Positions 19,439-28,140 are shown, counted from the first letter of the stretch. The stretch is 64,000 bases of DNA from Chelativorans sp. ZYF759 (GCF_012911015.1 NZ_WVVV01000007.1:150627-214626), one strand, 5' to 3'. Notes: generated by a model from the sequence alone, not told the origin. A program made the numbers and translations.

Positions 19439-20314
19439 TCAGGAAGGACGCGCACGCCAGCGGCTGAGAAGACCCGTCGAGGGCAACCGGAAGCGGGATC
19501 GCCCGGACGGAACGCACGCCAGAGCCGCCAAGGTCGACGCGCAGGCTTCTCCGGTCTCCGGGATAGCGGAACCTCGCTGGAAGTTTCGGAGGGCCTTTTC
19601 GGTCGCCGGGCCGAATATCGCGTCCTGGGCGAGTTGAAATCCATGCCGTCCGAGGCGCGCCTGCAATTCGCGCACAGCTTCGCCCTGCGATCCGTGTTTA
19701 AGGACCTGCGGCCCGGGGCTGTTCTTTGCCGTCCTTGCATGGCGCTCATAGGCTGCCTTGAGCCGCGTGTCGTAGGCGTTCCTGTGGAAGGCAGGGCCGT
19801 TGTAGCCACGCGCGAAGGCCTGCCAGTCATGGCTGCGCAGCGCCCGTGTCAGACCGGACCGGTCGATGAAGGCGGCCATCAAACGGACCTGGCCGGCAAT
19901 TCCCGACCGCGCTTCGACAACGAAGGCATCGACGCTGGAATAGCCGAGCCAGTCCCAGTGGGCGCCCATCACCTGCCCCAACCCCCAGGATGTAGATTCC
20001 CAGGCCGCCTTGCGATCGATTGCTGCGGCGCGTTCGAGAAGTGTCCAGCGCGCCGGCTGCCCGGCAGGGTTGGCAATGGCGCCAGCCTTTGGCGAGGATA
20101 ACCCCGCCCGGCGCGCCCGATCACGCGCATTCGGGCCAAGTCGTCGGTCGAAATAGTGCCCCTCGAACCTGATCAGCGGTTCGTTGCGGCCATTGACCAT
20201 GGCGAATGGCCGCAAGGCGGTCTCGAGTTGCGCCACTGCCAGTAGCAGCGCCGGTTCCAGCGCGCGCTCCTCTGCCACCTGCACGAATTCTCCGATGATG
20301 TCCTGCGATGCCAT
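19439..20314 (-). CDS. Endolysin-like N-acetylmuramidase with peptidoglycan-binding domain
   Basis: A 291-residue protein with two domains. Residues 5-190 form an N-acetylmuramidase (DUF3380) domain, with ALLLAVAQLETALRPF, the likely catalytic Glu in that helix or in FEGHYF, SWGLGQVMGAHWDWLGY and FARGYNGPAF. Residues 205-255 are a PG_binding_1 repeat (GSQGEAVRELQARLGRHGF, then FGPATEKALRNFQ). This architecture is typical of phage endolysins, yet no holin, tail or head genes lie nearby and no signal peptide is visible. It may be a domesticated phage lysozyme or part of a dispersed gene-transfer-agent system. Confidence 0.82.
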   Translation of the reverse strand: MASQDIIGEFVQVAEERALEPALLLAVAQLETALRPFAMVNGRNEPLIRFEGHYFDRRLGPNARDRARRAGLSSPKAGAIANPAGQPARWTLLERAAAIDRKAAWESTSWGLGQVMGAHWDWLGYSSVDAFVVEARSGIAGQVRLMAAFIDRSGLTRALRSHDWQAFARGYNGPAFHRNAYDTRLKAAYERHARTAKNSPGPQVLKHGSQGEAVRELQARLGRHGFQLAQDAIFGPATEKALRNFQRGSAIPETGEACASTLAALACVPSGRSRFRLPSTGLLSRWRARPS

Positions 20315-20481
20315 GACGATGGTCTCCGATGTTGGGTGCGAAGATCATCTTGTGCCCATGGCGAGGGAGGTGGATCGGACGATGCCGTAAATCGCCCGCA
20401 CCCCGCCTCGGCAATGCTGGAAGGCCATGGAACCTGCCGCTTTGGCTTGCGCCATGACGGCCATCGGCCTATGGGCAGCCG

Positions 20482-21417
20482 ATGATCTCATCCACGCCCG
20501 AACGCGGCCTGCTGGTCGCAGCGCTCTACAAGTTCGTGCCGCTACCCGGCTTCCGCGATCTGCGACAGCCGCTGCTCGATCTCTGCCTGCAGCTCGGCAT
20601 CCGGGGAACGCTGCTGCTTGCCGAGGAGGGCATCAACGGCACGGTGGCGGGCCCGCGCGCCGCGGTGGCCGAACTGATCGCCTGGCTGGAAGCGCGCAAC
20701 GAAATCGGCCGCCTTGACGTGAAATATGCCGAGGCCGCGGAAGCGCCGTTCCATCGGATGAAGGTGCGGCTCAAGCAGGAGATCGTCACGCTGGGTGTCG
20801 AGGGCATCGATCCGGTCGGCGAGGCCGGCATCCGCATCCGCGGCGAGGAATGGAACCAACTGATCGCCGATCCCGAGACCGTGGTCATCGACACGCGCAA
20901 CGACTACGAGGTCAAGCTGGGAACGTTTCCCGGCGCGCTCGATCCCGGAACGCAGACCTTCAGGGATTTCCCCAGCTGGGTGGCGGCCAATCGCGACCGG
21001 CTGGAAGGCCGCAAGATCGCGATGTTCTGCACCGGCGGCATTCGTTGCGAGAAAGCGACCGCGCTCATGCGCCAATCCGGCTTCGACGATGTCTATCATC
21101 TCGATGGTGGCATCCTGCGTTATCTGGAGGAGATGCCGCCAGAGGAGAACCGGTGGGAAGGGGAGTGTTTCGTCTTTGACGAACGCGTCGCGGTCCGTCA
21201 CGGGCTGGAACGTGGCGAGGCGCGCCTGTGCCGAGCCTGCCGGCGGCCTTCTACACTGGAAGAGCGGCAATCTCCCCTCTTCGTGGAGGGTATTTCCTGC
21301 GTCCATTGCCATGACGAGCGAACGGAGGCCGATCGGCTTCGCTACCGCGAGCGGCAGCGTCAGCTGGAATTGGCGGCCCGGCGGCGGTCGGGCCAGCATA
21401 TGGGCGGCCGGAAGTGA
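20482..21417 (+). CDS. trhO: tRNA uridine(34) hydroxylase (rhodanese-like TrhO/YceA)
   Basis: A 311-residue protein that hydroxylates U34 of certain tRNAs in an oxygen-dependent way. The N-terminal UPF0176 domain carries LLAEEGINGTVAG. The rhodanese domain (about residues 125-220) has VVIDTRNDYEVKLGTF and the active-site cysteine in MFCTGGIRCEKA. A C-terminal zinc-like cysteine cluster (CRACRRP and CVHCHDE) is present. The C-terminus is basic. Length is normal for the family. The upstream 167-bp spacer shows no clear element. Confidence 0.93.
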   Translation: MISSTPERGLLVAALYKFVPLPGFRDLRQPLLDLCLQLGIRGTLLLAEEGINGTVAGPRAAVAELIAWLEARNEIGRLDVKYAEAAEAPFHRMKVRLKQEIVTLGVEGIDPVGEAGIRIRGEEWNQLIADPETVVIDTRNDYEVKLGTFPGALDPGTQTFRDFPSWVAANRDRLEGRKIAMFCTGGIRCEKATALMRQSGFDDVYHLDGGILRYLEEMPPEENRWEGECFVFDERVAVRHGLERGEARLCRACRRPSTLEERQSPLFVEGISCVHCHDERTEADRLRYRERQRQLELAARRRSGQHMGGRK

Positions 21418-21492
21418 CTCCCGATCTAGGATACGCCTTGGCTATGATGCGGGCGACCGCGGCAAAAGCTTGAGTAAATAGGGCCGGCAGGA

Positions 21493-21507
21493 TTAACTTT
21501 CGGTTAA
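21493..21507. promoter_or_regulatory. Perfect CtrA box with adjacent GANTC sites
   Basis: TTAA-CTTTCGG-TTAA is an exact match to the CtrA consensus TTAA-N7-TTAA. GANTC sites follow at 21510-21514 and 21534-21538. A CTTGAG...ATTAAC pair (21469-21474 and 21492-21497, 17-nt spacing) could be a sigma-70 promoter overlapping the box. The next protein start is 165 bp away, beyond a terminator hairpin, so the box more likely serves the short RNA candidate than the downstream SDR gene. Confidence 0.6.
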
Positions 21508-21597
21508 CGGAATCGGTCCATTCTTCAGGGATCGAATCGGCTTTCCTCCTCCCAAGACGGTTCGCTCGGGCGGCCACAGTGGCCGCCCATTTTCTTG
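21508..21597 (+). ncRNA. Candidate small RNA with anti-Shine-Dalgarno motif
   Basis: A roughly 60-95-nt transcript is proposed between the CtrA box and a strong terminator. The visible parts are a promoter-like region at 21469-21507, a central CU-rich stretch CTTTCCTCCTCCCAAG at 21541-21556 that would pair with ribosome binding sites, a terminator stem (GGGCGGCCA, loop CAG, TGGCCGCCC) at 21568-21588, and a T-rich tail ATTTTCTT to about 21596. CCUCCUCC motifs are typical of trans-acting alphaproteobacterial sRNAs. The cell-cycle sRNA EcpR1 of Sinorhizobium is one possible relative, but identity with it could not be tested. The 5' end is uncertain. Confidence 0.45.
21568..21596 (+). terminator. 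Rho-independent terminator of the small RNA candidate
   Basis: A perfect 9-bp GC stem with a 3-nt loop is followed by ATTTTCTT on the plus strand. It lies 76 bp upstream of the SDR start. It cannot belong to trhO without a 150-bp untranslated trailer, which supports a separate short transcript. Confidence 0.65.
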
Positions 21598-21671
21598 GCA
21601 AAGTCTTTCTCGCCCTTGTCAGCGTGGCCGCCATTTGCGATCTGCTTAGTCAGATCAGCAAGGGGACGGGC

Positions 21672-22436
21672 ATGAGTGAATCGGGATACGCGGTCGTGAC
21701 AGGGGCGGGGTCGGGCATCGGCCGCGCCGTGGCGAGCGCGCTCGTGGCCCATGGCTGGAGCACCGTCTTCACCGGGCGCAGGCTGGAGAAGTTGGAGGAG
21801 GCCGCCGGCGAGGCGCAGGCCGGCGCGCGTGGCGACGCCCGTGCCGTGCCGATTGCCTGCGATGTCTCGCGGCCCGAACAGGTCGAGCGGCTGTTTGACC
21901 GGGTTGCCGAGGAGTTCGGCCGGCTTGACCTCCTGTTCAACAATGCAGGGATGGGCTTCAAGTCGATGCCGATCGACGAGATACCGGTCGATGTCTGGCA
22001 CGACGTCGTCGACGTGAACCTGACCGGCTCGTTCCTTTGCGCGCGGGCCGCTTTCGGGATGATGCGCAACCAGGAACCGATGGGCGGACGCATCATCAAC
22101 AACGGTTCGATTTCAGCCCATGCACCGCGCCCGGGCTCCGTTCCCTACACCACCACCAAGCACGCCATCACGGGGCTGACCAAGACACTCGCGTTGGACG
22201 GCAGGCCGTTCGACATCGCATGCGGGCAGATCGACATCGGCAATGCGTTCACGGAAATGGCCGCCCCCATGGCTGAGGGTGTCCCTCAGGCCAATGGGGA
22301 GATCGCGCCCGAGGCGGTCATGGACGTGCGCCACGTCGCAGACGCCGTTCTCCACATGGCGGGGCTGCCGCTTGACGCCAACGTGCTTTTCATGACCGTG
22401 ATGGCCACCAAAATGCCGTTCGTCGGACGGGGCTGA
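21672..22436 (+). CDS. Short-chain dehydrogenase/reductase
   Basis: A 254-residue classical SDR. The cofactor motif TGAGSGIG is at residues 10-17, NNAG at about residue 90, and the catalytic Ser in NNGSISA and Tyr-x3-Lys in YTTTKHA at about residues 158-162. The Arg in GRRLEK after beta-2 suggests NADP(H). The C-terminus [14 protein letters not shown] is characteristic of a rhizobial SDR subgroup without an assigned substrate. The open frame extends to 21579, but ATG 21672 has an AGGGGA ribosome site and gives the normal length. Confidence 0.88.
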   Translation: MSESGYAVVTGAGSGIGRAVASALVAHGWSTVFTGRRLEKLEEAAGEAQAGARGDARAVPIACDVSRPEQVERLFDRVAEEFGRLDLLFNNAGMGFKSMPIDEIPVDVWHDVVDVNLTGSFLCARAAFGMMRNQEPMGGRIINNGSISAHAPRPGSVPYTTTKHAITGLTKTLALDGRPFDIACGQIDIGNAFTEMAAPMAEGVPQANGEIAPEAVMDVRHVADAVLHMAGLPLDANVLFMTVMATKMPFVGRG

Positions 22437-22486
22437 CCCGCGAGGCTGGGCCTTGCGGGCACGGCACAAGATGGAGACGGGGATTC

Positions 22487-24265
22487 TTGGAAGGGTTCAT
22501 TGCCGGCTATGAGGCCTACATCGCGCTGGCGCTCGTCGTGTTGCTCTTCATCGGGTTCATGACCGAGCGTTATCCCGTGGAGGTAACTGCGGCGGCCGGG
22601 GCCGCGGTTTTCCTGGTGCTCGGTTTCGTGCCGGCGGCCGACGCCATGTCTGTGTTCTCCAATTCTGCGCCGATCACCATTGCCGCGATGTTCGTGCTGA
22701 CCGGCGCGCTGGTGAGGACCGGGGTGATCGAGGGCTTTGCATCTAGCGTGCTCCAGCGATCGACCAACCGTCCGGTTCTCGCCGTCGCGATGCTGCTCCT
22801 GGCGACGATCGCTGCGTCGGCCTTCATGAACAACACGCCGATCGTCCTGATTCTCATCCCCATCGTTGTGCGTATGGCGCACTCGCTGGGCATGGCTTCG
22901 ACGCGGCTCCTGATCCCGATTTCCTACGCCGCCATTCTCGGTGGCACGTGCACGCTGATCGGGACGTCGACCAATCTGCTGGTCGACGGCGTGGCACGCC
23001 GGGAAGGGTTGGAAGCCTTCACGATATTCGAGATCACTCCCGTGGGCCTGGCGGCGGCGGCCACGGGGATCACCGTCATGCTTCTTTTCGGCCGCTTCCT
23101 GTTGCCCGACAGGCGCGAGGAGGTGGCCCGCAGCGAGGGCGTCGAGACGGAATTTCTATCCGAGCTCATGGTGCGGGCCGAGGGCACCTTTACCGAGCAG
23201 AAGATTTCGCGAATCGCAGCGCTCAACCGCCCGGGCCTGCGGATCCTGGCAATACGCTCGGGTGGCGGGCTGATTCGCACCGGGATCCCGGATTACCAGC
23301 TCAAGAAGGGGGATTCGCTCGTCGTCCTGGCCAACACGTCGGAACTTCTCACCCTCAATGAACGCAAGACATTGCGCGTGGGCTTGCGGCGAGGCGCTGA
23401 ACGCGGCGGCGGGCTGGTCGCCGTCGAAGCGGTCGTGGCACCCCAGAAGTCGACGGTTGGCGAACGTATCGCGGATCTCACGCTTGGCCGGCGCTTTGGC
23501 GTACGGGTGCTGGGCGCACACCGCCACCGCCACATACCAGGCCCCGATCTCGAAAACGTGCGTCTCCGGCCGGCCGACAAGCTGCTTCTCGAAGGGCCTC
23601 CGGCAAGTTTCGACGCGCTTGCCGAAGAGGCCGAACTGATCTCGGTCTCGCGGCCCTCTGGGCGCGCCTACCGCCAGAACAAGGCGCCCATCGCCATCCT
23701 GGCGGTTGCCTCGGTGGTTTTCCTCGCGGCCATGAATTTCATGGATATCGGCATACTGGCGATGATCGCGGTGGCCGCCATTCTTGTCCTGCGTTGCATC
23801 GACAGCGAGGAGGCCTGGGGCTCGATCGAGGCATCCATCCTGATCCTCATCTTCGCGATGCTGATCGTCGGCGTGGGCCTGCAGAATACGGGGGCGATCG
23901 CGCTGATCGTCGACCTCACCATGCCCGCCATGGTCGGCATGCATCCGTTCCTGATGCTGCTCGCCGTCTATGTCCTGACCTCGGTGCTGACGGAAACGGT
24001 CACCAACAATGCCGTCGCCGTGCTTGTGGCGCCGATCGCGATCGCTCTGGCGCTGCAGTTGCAGATCGACCCTCGGCCCTTCGTGGTCGCCGTGATGTTT
24101 GGCGCCAGTGCGAGCTTTGCCACGCCGATCGGCTACCAGACCAACACGCTCGTCTATGGCGCGGCCAATTACCGCTTCTCCGACTTCGTGAAGGTTGGCA
24201 TCCCGATGAACATCTCCGTGGGACTGGCAAGCTGCACGGCGATCTATTTCTACTACGGGATGTAG
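22487..24265 (+). CDS. SLC13/DASS-type permease with RCK_C (TrkA-C) domains
   Basis: A 592-residue membrane transporter with about 10-12 transmembrane helices split by a cytoplasmic middle (about residues 210-390) holding two TrkA-C domains (RIAALNRPGLRILAI...LKKGDSLVVLANTSEL and RRFGVRVLGAHRHR...RPADKLLLEGP). The N-terminal half has NNTPIVLILIPIV and GTCTLIGTSTNLL, and the C-terminal half TNNAVAVLVAPIA and FATPIGYQTNTLVYG, the paired SNT/TNT substrate and Na+ motifs of the DASS family. Substrates may be sulfate, dicarboxylates or other anions. Start is TTG 22487 after a GACGGGG site. It converges on the aminotransferase with a 3-bp gap. Confidence 0.88.
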   Translation: MEGFIAGYEAYIALALVVLLFIGFMTERYPVEVTAAAGAAVFLVLGFVPAADAMSVFSNSAPITIAAMFVLTGALVRTGVIEGFASSVLQRSTNRPVLAVAMLLLATIAASAFMNNTPIVLILIPIVVRMAHSLGMASTRLLIPISYAAILGGTCTLIGTSTNLLVDGVARREGLEAFTIFEITPVGLAAAATGITVMLLFGRFLLPDRREEVARSEGVETEFLSELMVRAEGTFTEQKISRIAALNRPGLRILAIRSGGGLIRTGIPDYQLKKGDSLVVLANTSELLTLNERKTLRVGLRRGAERGGGLVAVEAVVAPQKSTVGERIADLTLGRRFGVRVLGAHRHRHIPGPDLENVRLRPADKLLLEGPPASFDALAEEAELISVSRPSGRAYRQNKAPIAILAVASVVFLAAMNFMDIGILAMIAVAAILVLRCIDSEEAWGSIEASILILIFAMLIVGVGLQNTGAIALIVDLTMPAMVGMHPFLMLLAVYVLTSVLTETVTNNAVAVLVAPIAIALALQLQIDPRPFVVAVMFGASASFATPIGYQTNTLVYGAANYRFSDFVKVGIPMNISVGLASCTAIYFYYGM

Positions 24266-24268
24266 CGA

Positions 24269-25453
24269 TCAGCCTTCAAGGAAGCTTCGCATGCGCTGGA
24301 GTGCCCGCTCGATGTTTTCTTCGGAATTGGCGTAGGACAGGCGGATGTAGCCTTCGCCCAGGACCCCGAAATCCGGGCCGCCGATAAGCGCCACGCCGGC
24401 ATCCTCGAGCAGCGAGGAGGCAAGCTTCTTTGCCTGCCAGCCGGTGCCGGCAATATTGGGGAAGGCGTAGAAAGCGCCCTTGGGGGTTATGCAGCTTACG
24501 CCCGGCAGCGCGTTCAGCCCGTCGACGACGAGCGTTCGGCGTCGGTCGAAGGCGGCCATCATGCGCGCCACCTCGTCCTGGGGTCCGTCGATGGCGGCGA
24601 TGCCGGCAAATTGCGACGGGGCGTTGACACATGACCAGCAATTGACCGCGAGCTTGCGCACCTTGTCGTAGAGGCCCTGGCCCCTGCCTGAATTCGGCCA
24701 GATCGACCATCCCATGCGCCAGCCCGTCATGGCCCAGGTCTTCGACCAGCCGTTGAGCACGATCAGCCGGTCGCGGATCTCGGGAAACTGCAGGAGCGAG
24801 GTATGCGCCTCGCCGTCATAGGTCATGACGTCGTAGATCTCGTCGGACAGGATCGCCACATGCGGGTGGTCGTCGAGGCCTTTCACGAGCTTCTCGATCT
24901 CTGCGCGCGGTGTCACGCCGCCGGTCGGATTGGCCGGAGAGTTGAGGATCAGGAGCCGTGTCTGCGGGGTGATCAGCGACAACGTCTCATCGGCCGAGAA
25001 GGCGAAGCCGTTTTCCTCGCGGATCGGCACTGGGACCGGCTCGGCGCCGGTGAACTCGATCATCGAGCGGTAGATGGGAAAGCCGGGGTCGGGATAGAGG
25101 ATCTGTGCTCCAGCTTCGCCGAACATCAGGATTGCGGCAAACATGGTGGGCTTGCCGCCCGGCATGATCATGATCTCCTCCGGCGAAACCTCGACGCCGG
25201 TCGTCGTCAGGGTCCGGCGCGCGACTGCCTCGCGCGTGGCCAGCAGGCCGTTGGCTGGCGTGTAGCCGTGATGGCCGTCGCGCAGCGCCTTGATCGCGGC
25301 CTCCACGATGTGCGCGGGCGTCTGGAAATCGGGCTGGCCTATGCCCAGATTGATGATGTCCTTGCCCTGCTGGGCCAGCGCCGTGGCGCGGGCGAGCACG
25401 GCAAAGGCGTTTTCCTCGCCGATGCGATCGAATGCTGAAATCGTCTGGACCAT
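24269..25453 (-). CDS. PLP-dependent aminotransferase, class I/II
   Basis: A 394-residue fold-type I aminotransferase. The PLP-binding lysine lies in VLNGWSKTWAMTGWRMGW at about residue 235. NSPANPTGGV supplies the substrate-binding Asn, ILSDEIYD the PLP-ring Asp, and IRLSYANSEENIERAL the C-terminal carboxylate-binding Arg. It resembles aspartate/aromatic aminotransferases, but the exact amino donor is not evident. The frame extends to 25903. MVQTISAFDRIGEENAF at 25453 is the natural start. It is divergent from the GNAT gene, with a 79-bp spacer. Confidence 0.9.
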   Translation of the reverse strand: MVQTISAFDRIGEENAFAVLARATALAQQGKDIINLGIGQPDFQTPAHIVEAAIKALRDGHHGYTPANGLLATREAVARRTLTTTGVEVSPEEIMIMPGGKPTMFAAILMFGEAGAQILYPDPGFPIYRSMIEFTGAEPVPVPIREENGFAFSADETLSLITPQTRLLILNSPANPTGGVTPRAEIEKLVKGLDDHPHVAILSDEIYDVMTYDGEAHTSLLQFPEIRDRLIVLNGWSKTWAMTGWRMGWSIWPNSGRGQGLYDKVRKLAVNCWSCVNAPSQFAGIAAIDGPQDEVARMMAAFDRRRTLVVDGLNALPGVSCITPKGAFYAFPNIAGTGWQAKKLASSLLEDAGVALIGGPDFGVLGEGYIRLSYANSEENIERALQRMRSFLEG

Positions 25454-25532
25454 CACGTGCGAACCTCCCGGGCAATGCACTGGACGCCATAGCTGCATAT
25501 GCTGCATAGCTGCAAGCCGTGAGGATACATGC

Positions 25533-26228
25533 ATGCCAGAGCTTTCAGACTGGTCGCCCAGACCGCTCCCCACTCGTGCGCCGATGGATGGGCGCTTCGT
25601 CCGTCTCGAACCCATCGATCCCCGTGTCCATGCCGAGGGTCTGTTCGATGCGTCGACGACACCCGATGCCGGCGACCGTTTTCGGTTCCTGTCGGATTTT
25701 CCGCCGCCCAATCGCGAAGCCTTCGACGAGTGGATCATCAAGGCCAGTTCGACCGTCGATCCGATGATGTTCGTGCTGATCGACAAGACGACGGACAAGA
25801 TCGGCGGGCGCCAGAGTTTCATGCGTATCGATGCCGGAAATGGCGTGATCGAGGTGGGCAACATTCTCTGGACCGGCCTTGTGGCACGTCGGCCCGCCGC
25901 CACCGAGGCACTTTTCCTCTTCGCGCGCCATGTCTTCGACGATCTCGGCTATCGCCGGTTCGAATGGAAGTGCAACGATTTGAACGAACCGTCCAAGAGT
26001 GCCGCGCTGCGCTTCGGCTTCCTGGCCGAGGGCGTTTTTCGCAAGCACATGGTCGTCAAGGGCGAAAACCGTGACACGGCATGGTATGCGATGACCGACG
26101 AGGACTGGCCCACCATCCGTGACGCCTTCGAGGCGTGGCTGGACCCGTCCAATTTCGACGAGACCGGGAACCAGGTTGCTCGACTTCAGGCGCTGAGGGA
26201 AGAGATCGAGAATGGCAGGACGGCTTGA
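25533..26228 (+). CDS. GNAT family N-acetyltransferase (RimJ/RimL-like)
   Basis: A 231-residue acetyltransferase of the RimJ/RimL type. The N-terminus has RFVRLEPIDPRVHAEGLFDAS, the central strand IEVGNILWTGLVARRPAATEA, and the acetyl-CoA region LGYRRFEWKCNDLNEPSKSAALRFGF followed by EGVFRKHMVVKGENRDTAWYAM. The substrate is unknown. The start ATG 25533 follows GTGAGGA. The last 17 bases overlap the next SDR gene, so it heads an operon with SDR, a small membrane protein and DenD, although the functional link is unclear. Confidence 0.88.
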   Translation: MPELSDWSPRPLPTRAPMDGRFVRLEPIDPRVHAEGLFDASTTPDAGDRFRFLSDFPPPNREAFDEWIIKASSTVDPMMFVLIDKTTDKIGGRQSFMRIDAGNGVIEVGNILWTGLVARRPAATEALFLFARHVFDDLGYRRFEWKCNDLNEPSKSAALRFGFLAEGVFRKHMVVKGENRDTAWYAMTDEDWPTIRDAFEAWLDPSNFDETGNQVARLQALREEIENGRTA

Positions 26229-26970
26229 GGGCAAGCGGGCGGTGGTGACGGCGGCAGGGCAGGGCATCGGCCGCGCCATCGCCGAGGCATTCGTGGCGGA
26301 GGGCGCCGAGGTCTTCGCCTCCGACGTCAACCCTGACCTTCTCGCCGATCTTGCAGGGGCGGATGTCGCAGCGCTCGATGTCACCTCGGCGGAGGCGATC
26401 GCATCCTATGCCCGCCAGGTGGGCGCGATCGACGTGCTCGTCAATGTGGCCGGCTACGTCCATCACGGGACCGTTCTCGACTGCTCGGAAGACGATTGGG
26501 ATTTCTCCTTCGATCTCAACGTGAAGTCCATGCACCGGATGATCCGCATGTTCCTGCCTGGCATGCTGCAACGCGCTGCCGCTTCGGGGATTTCGGCCTC
26601 GATCGTCAACCTGTCGTCGGGCGCGTCGTCGATCAAGGCTGCGCCCAACCGCTATGTCTACGGCGCGACCAAGGCGGCGGTGATCGGACTGACGAAGTCG
26701 GTCGGGCTCGATTTCGTGGCACGCGGCATACGCTGCAACGCGATCTGCCCCGGCACGGTGCGCTCGCCCTCCTGGGAGGCGCGAGTCGAGGAACTCGGCA
26801 GGCAGATCGGCGGACGCGACAAGGCGGAAGAACTCTTCGTCTCTCGCCAACCCATGGGACGGGTTGGAAAGCCTGATGAAATCGCCGCGCTGGCGGTGTA
26901 TCTGGCTTCAGACGAGTCGGCCTTCACCACAGGCACGGCGATCCCTATCGACGGAGGCTGGACGCTTTGA
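26212..26970 (+). CDS. Short-chain dehydrogenase, 3-hydroxyacid/sugar type
   Basis: A 252-residue SDR. The cofactor motif TAAGQGIG is at residues 14-21. Asp in FASDVNPD after beta-2 points to NAD(H). NVAG is at about residue 83, the Ser in NLSSGASS, and YGATKAA supplies the catalytic Tyr and Lys. The C-terminus is GTAIPIDGGWTL. It resembles the DHRS6/2-keto-3-deoxy-L-fuconate dehydrogenase branch, which oxidises sugar acids or 3-hydroxybutyrate. It overlaps the GNAT gene by 17 bp and the small membrane protein by 4 bp, and it shares an operon with denD, so sugar-acid oxidation is plausible. Confidence 0.87.
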   Translation: MAGRLEGKRAVVTAAGQGIGRAIAEAFVAEGAEVFASDVNPDLLADLAGADVAALDVTSAEAIASYARQVGAIDVLVNVAGYVHHGTVLDCSEDDWDFSFDLNVKSMHRMIRMFLPGMLQRAAASGISASIVNLSSGASSIKAAPNRYVYGATKAAVIGLTKSVGLDFVARGIRCNAICPGTVRSPSWEARVEELGRQIGGRDKAEELFVSRQPMGRVGKPDEIAALAVYLASDESAFTTGTAIPIDGGWTL

Positions 26971-27173
26971 AACCCGAAACCCGCAGTGCCATGATCGGCG
27001 CAGCCGTCTTCCTGGCCATTTTCGGCATAGTGGGCTTCTTCATGCCCGGCATCCTCATTGCGCTGGCCGAGACGTCGCCATGGCTGGCAGTCGTGATCGC
27101 GGCGCTCTTCATCGGCGCGTTCTTCATCGTCTTCTGGCTTCGCGGCCGCTATCAAGATCGCAGGAGGGGCTGA
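26967..27173 (+). CDS. Small two-helix membrane protein, unknown
   Basis: A 68-residue protein with two hydrophobic helices (about residues 9-29 and 37-58) and a strongly basic C-terminus (LRGRYQDRRRG), which should face the cytoplasm. It starts at TTG inside a TTGA overlap with the SDR stop and ends in a TGATG overlap with denD, so it is translationally coupled on both sides. That coupling is the main evidence that it is real. No family could be named. Confidence 0.65.
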   Translation: MKPETRSAMIGAAVFLAIFGIVGFFMPGILIALAETSPWLAVVIAALFIGAFFIVFWLRGRYQDRRRG

Positions 27174-28138
27174 TGCGGGTCCTCGTTACAGGCGCGGCAG
27201 GAATGATCGGCCGCAAACTCGTCGCCCGGCTCATGCAGGAGGAGGCCATCGGCGATCGCGCGATCACCGCCCTGGACCTGCACGACGTCGTTCCGCTCGA
27301 GCAGGAATCGATTGCTTCAGCGCATGTCGCCATCCATGTCGGCGACCTCTCCGAGCCCGGGGAAGCGGCAAAGCTGATGCGGGAGAAGCCGGACGTGATC
27401 TTCCACCTGGCCGGCGTTGTCTCGGGGGAGGCGGAAACCAATTTCGCGCTTGGCTACAGCGCCAACCTGGACGGCGCGCGTCTCCTCTTCCACGCGATAC
27501 ATGAGGCAGGGCATTGTCCGCGGGTGGTCTTCTCGTCCTCCATCGCTGTCTTCGGAGGCCCGTTTCCGGACGTCATTCCCGACGATTTCCATACGGTCCC
27601 GCTTGGCTCCTACGGCACCCAGAAGGTAATGGTCGAAGCGCTGCTCGTCGACTACACGCGGCGCGGGCTTCTGGACGGTGTCGGCATCCGCCTGCCATCG
27701 ATCAGCGTGCGCCCCGGCAAGCCCAACAAGGCCGCCTCCGGCTTTCTCTCCAACATCATTCGCGAGCCGCTGGTCGGACGCGAGGCAATTCTGCCGGTGC
27801 CGCGCGACGTGGTGCAGACCCATGCCAGCCCGCGCTCTGCGGTCAGCTTCCTGTTGCATGCCGCGCAACTCGACGGTGCCGCGATCGGACCGCGGCGCAA
27901 TCTGAGCATGCCAGGGGTCGCGGTCACGGTCGGCGAACAGATCGAAGCTCTGGAGCGGGTCGCTGGCAAGGAAACGGTCGCGCTGATCCGGGAGGAGCAC
28001 GACGAAGCGATCTGGAGCCTGGTGCAGAACTGGCCGACCCGATTCGAGGCCAGGCGGGCGCGCGATCTGGGTTTTGTCACCGAGCAGACCTATGACGAGA
28101 TCATCAAGGCCCATATCGAGGATGAGCTCGGCGGCTGA
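27173..28138 (+). CDS. denD: D-erythronate dehydrogenase (DenD-type SDR)
   Basis: A 321-residue extended SDR (NAD-dependent epimerase/dehydratase fold). The motif is VTGAAGMIG at residues 5-13, with HLAGVVSGEAETNFALGYSANLDG (about residues 78-101), FSSSIAVFGGPFPDVIPDD and the catalytic YGTQKVM. The block RLPSISVRPGKPNKAASGFLSNIIREPL is typical of DenD, which oxidises D-erythronate to 2-oxo-tetronate. The partner genes otnK, otnC and otnI of the usual pathway are not in the window. It is coupled to the small membrane protein by TGATG and converges on the NicO gene with a 2-bp gap. Confidence 0.85.
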   Translation: MRVLVTGAAGMIGRKLVARLMQEEAIGDRAITALDLHDVVPLEQESIASAHVAIHVGDLSEPGEAAKLMREKPDVIFHLAGVVSGEAETNFALGYSANLDGARLLFHAIHEAGHCPRVVFSSSIAVFGGPFPDVIPDDFHTVPLGSYGTQKVMVEALLVDYTRRGLLDGVGIRLPSISVRPGKPNKAASGFLSNIIREPLVGREAILPVPRDVVQTHASPRSAVSFLLHAAQLDGAAIGPRRNLSMPGVAVTVGEQIEALERVAGKETVALIREEHDEAIWSLVQNWPTRFEARRARDLGFVTEQTYDEIIKAHIEDELGG

Positions 28139-28140
28139 GT

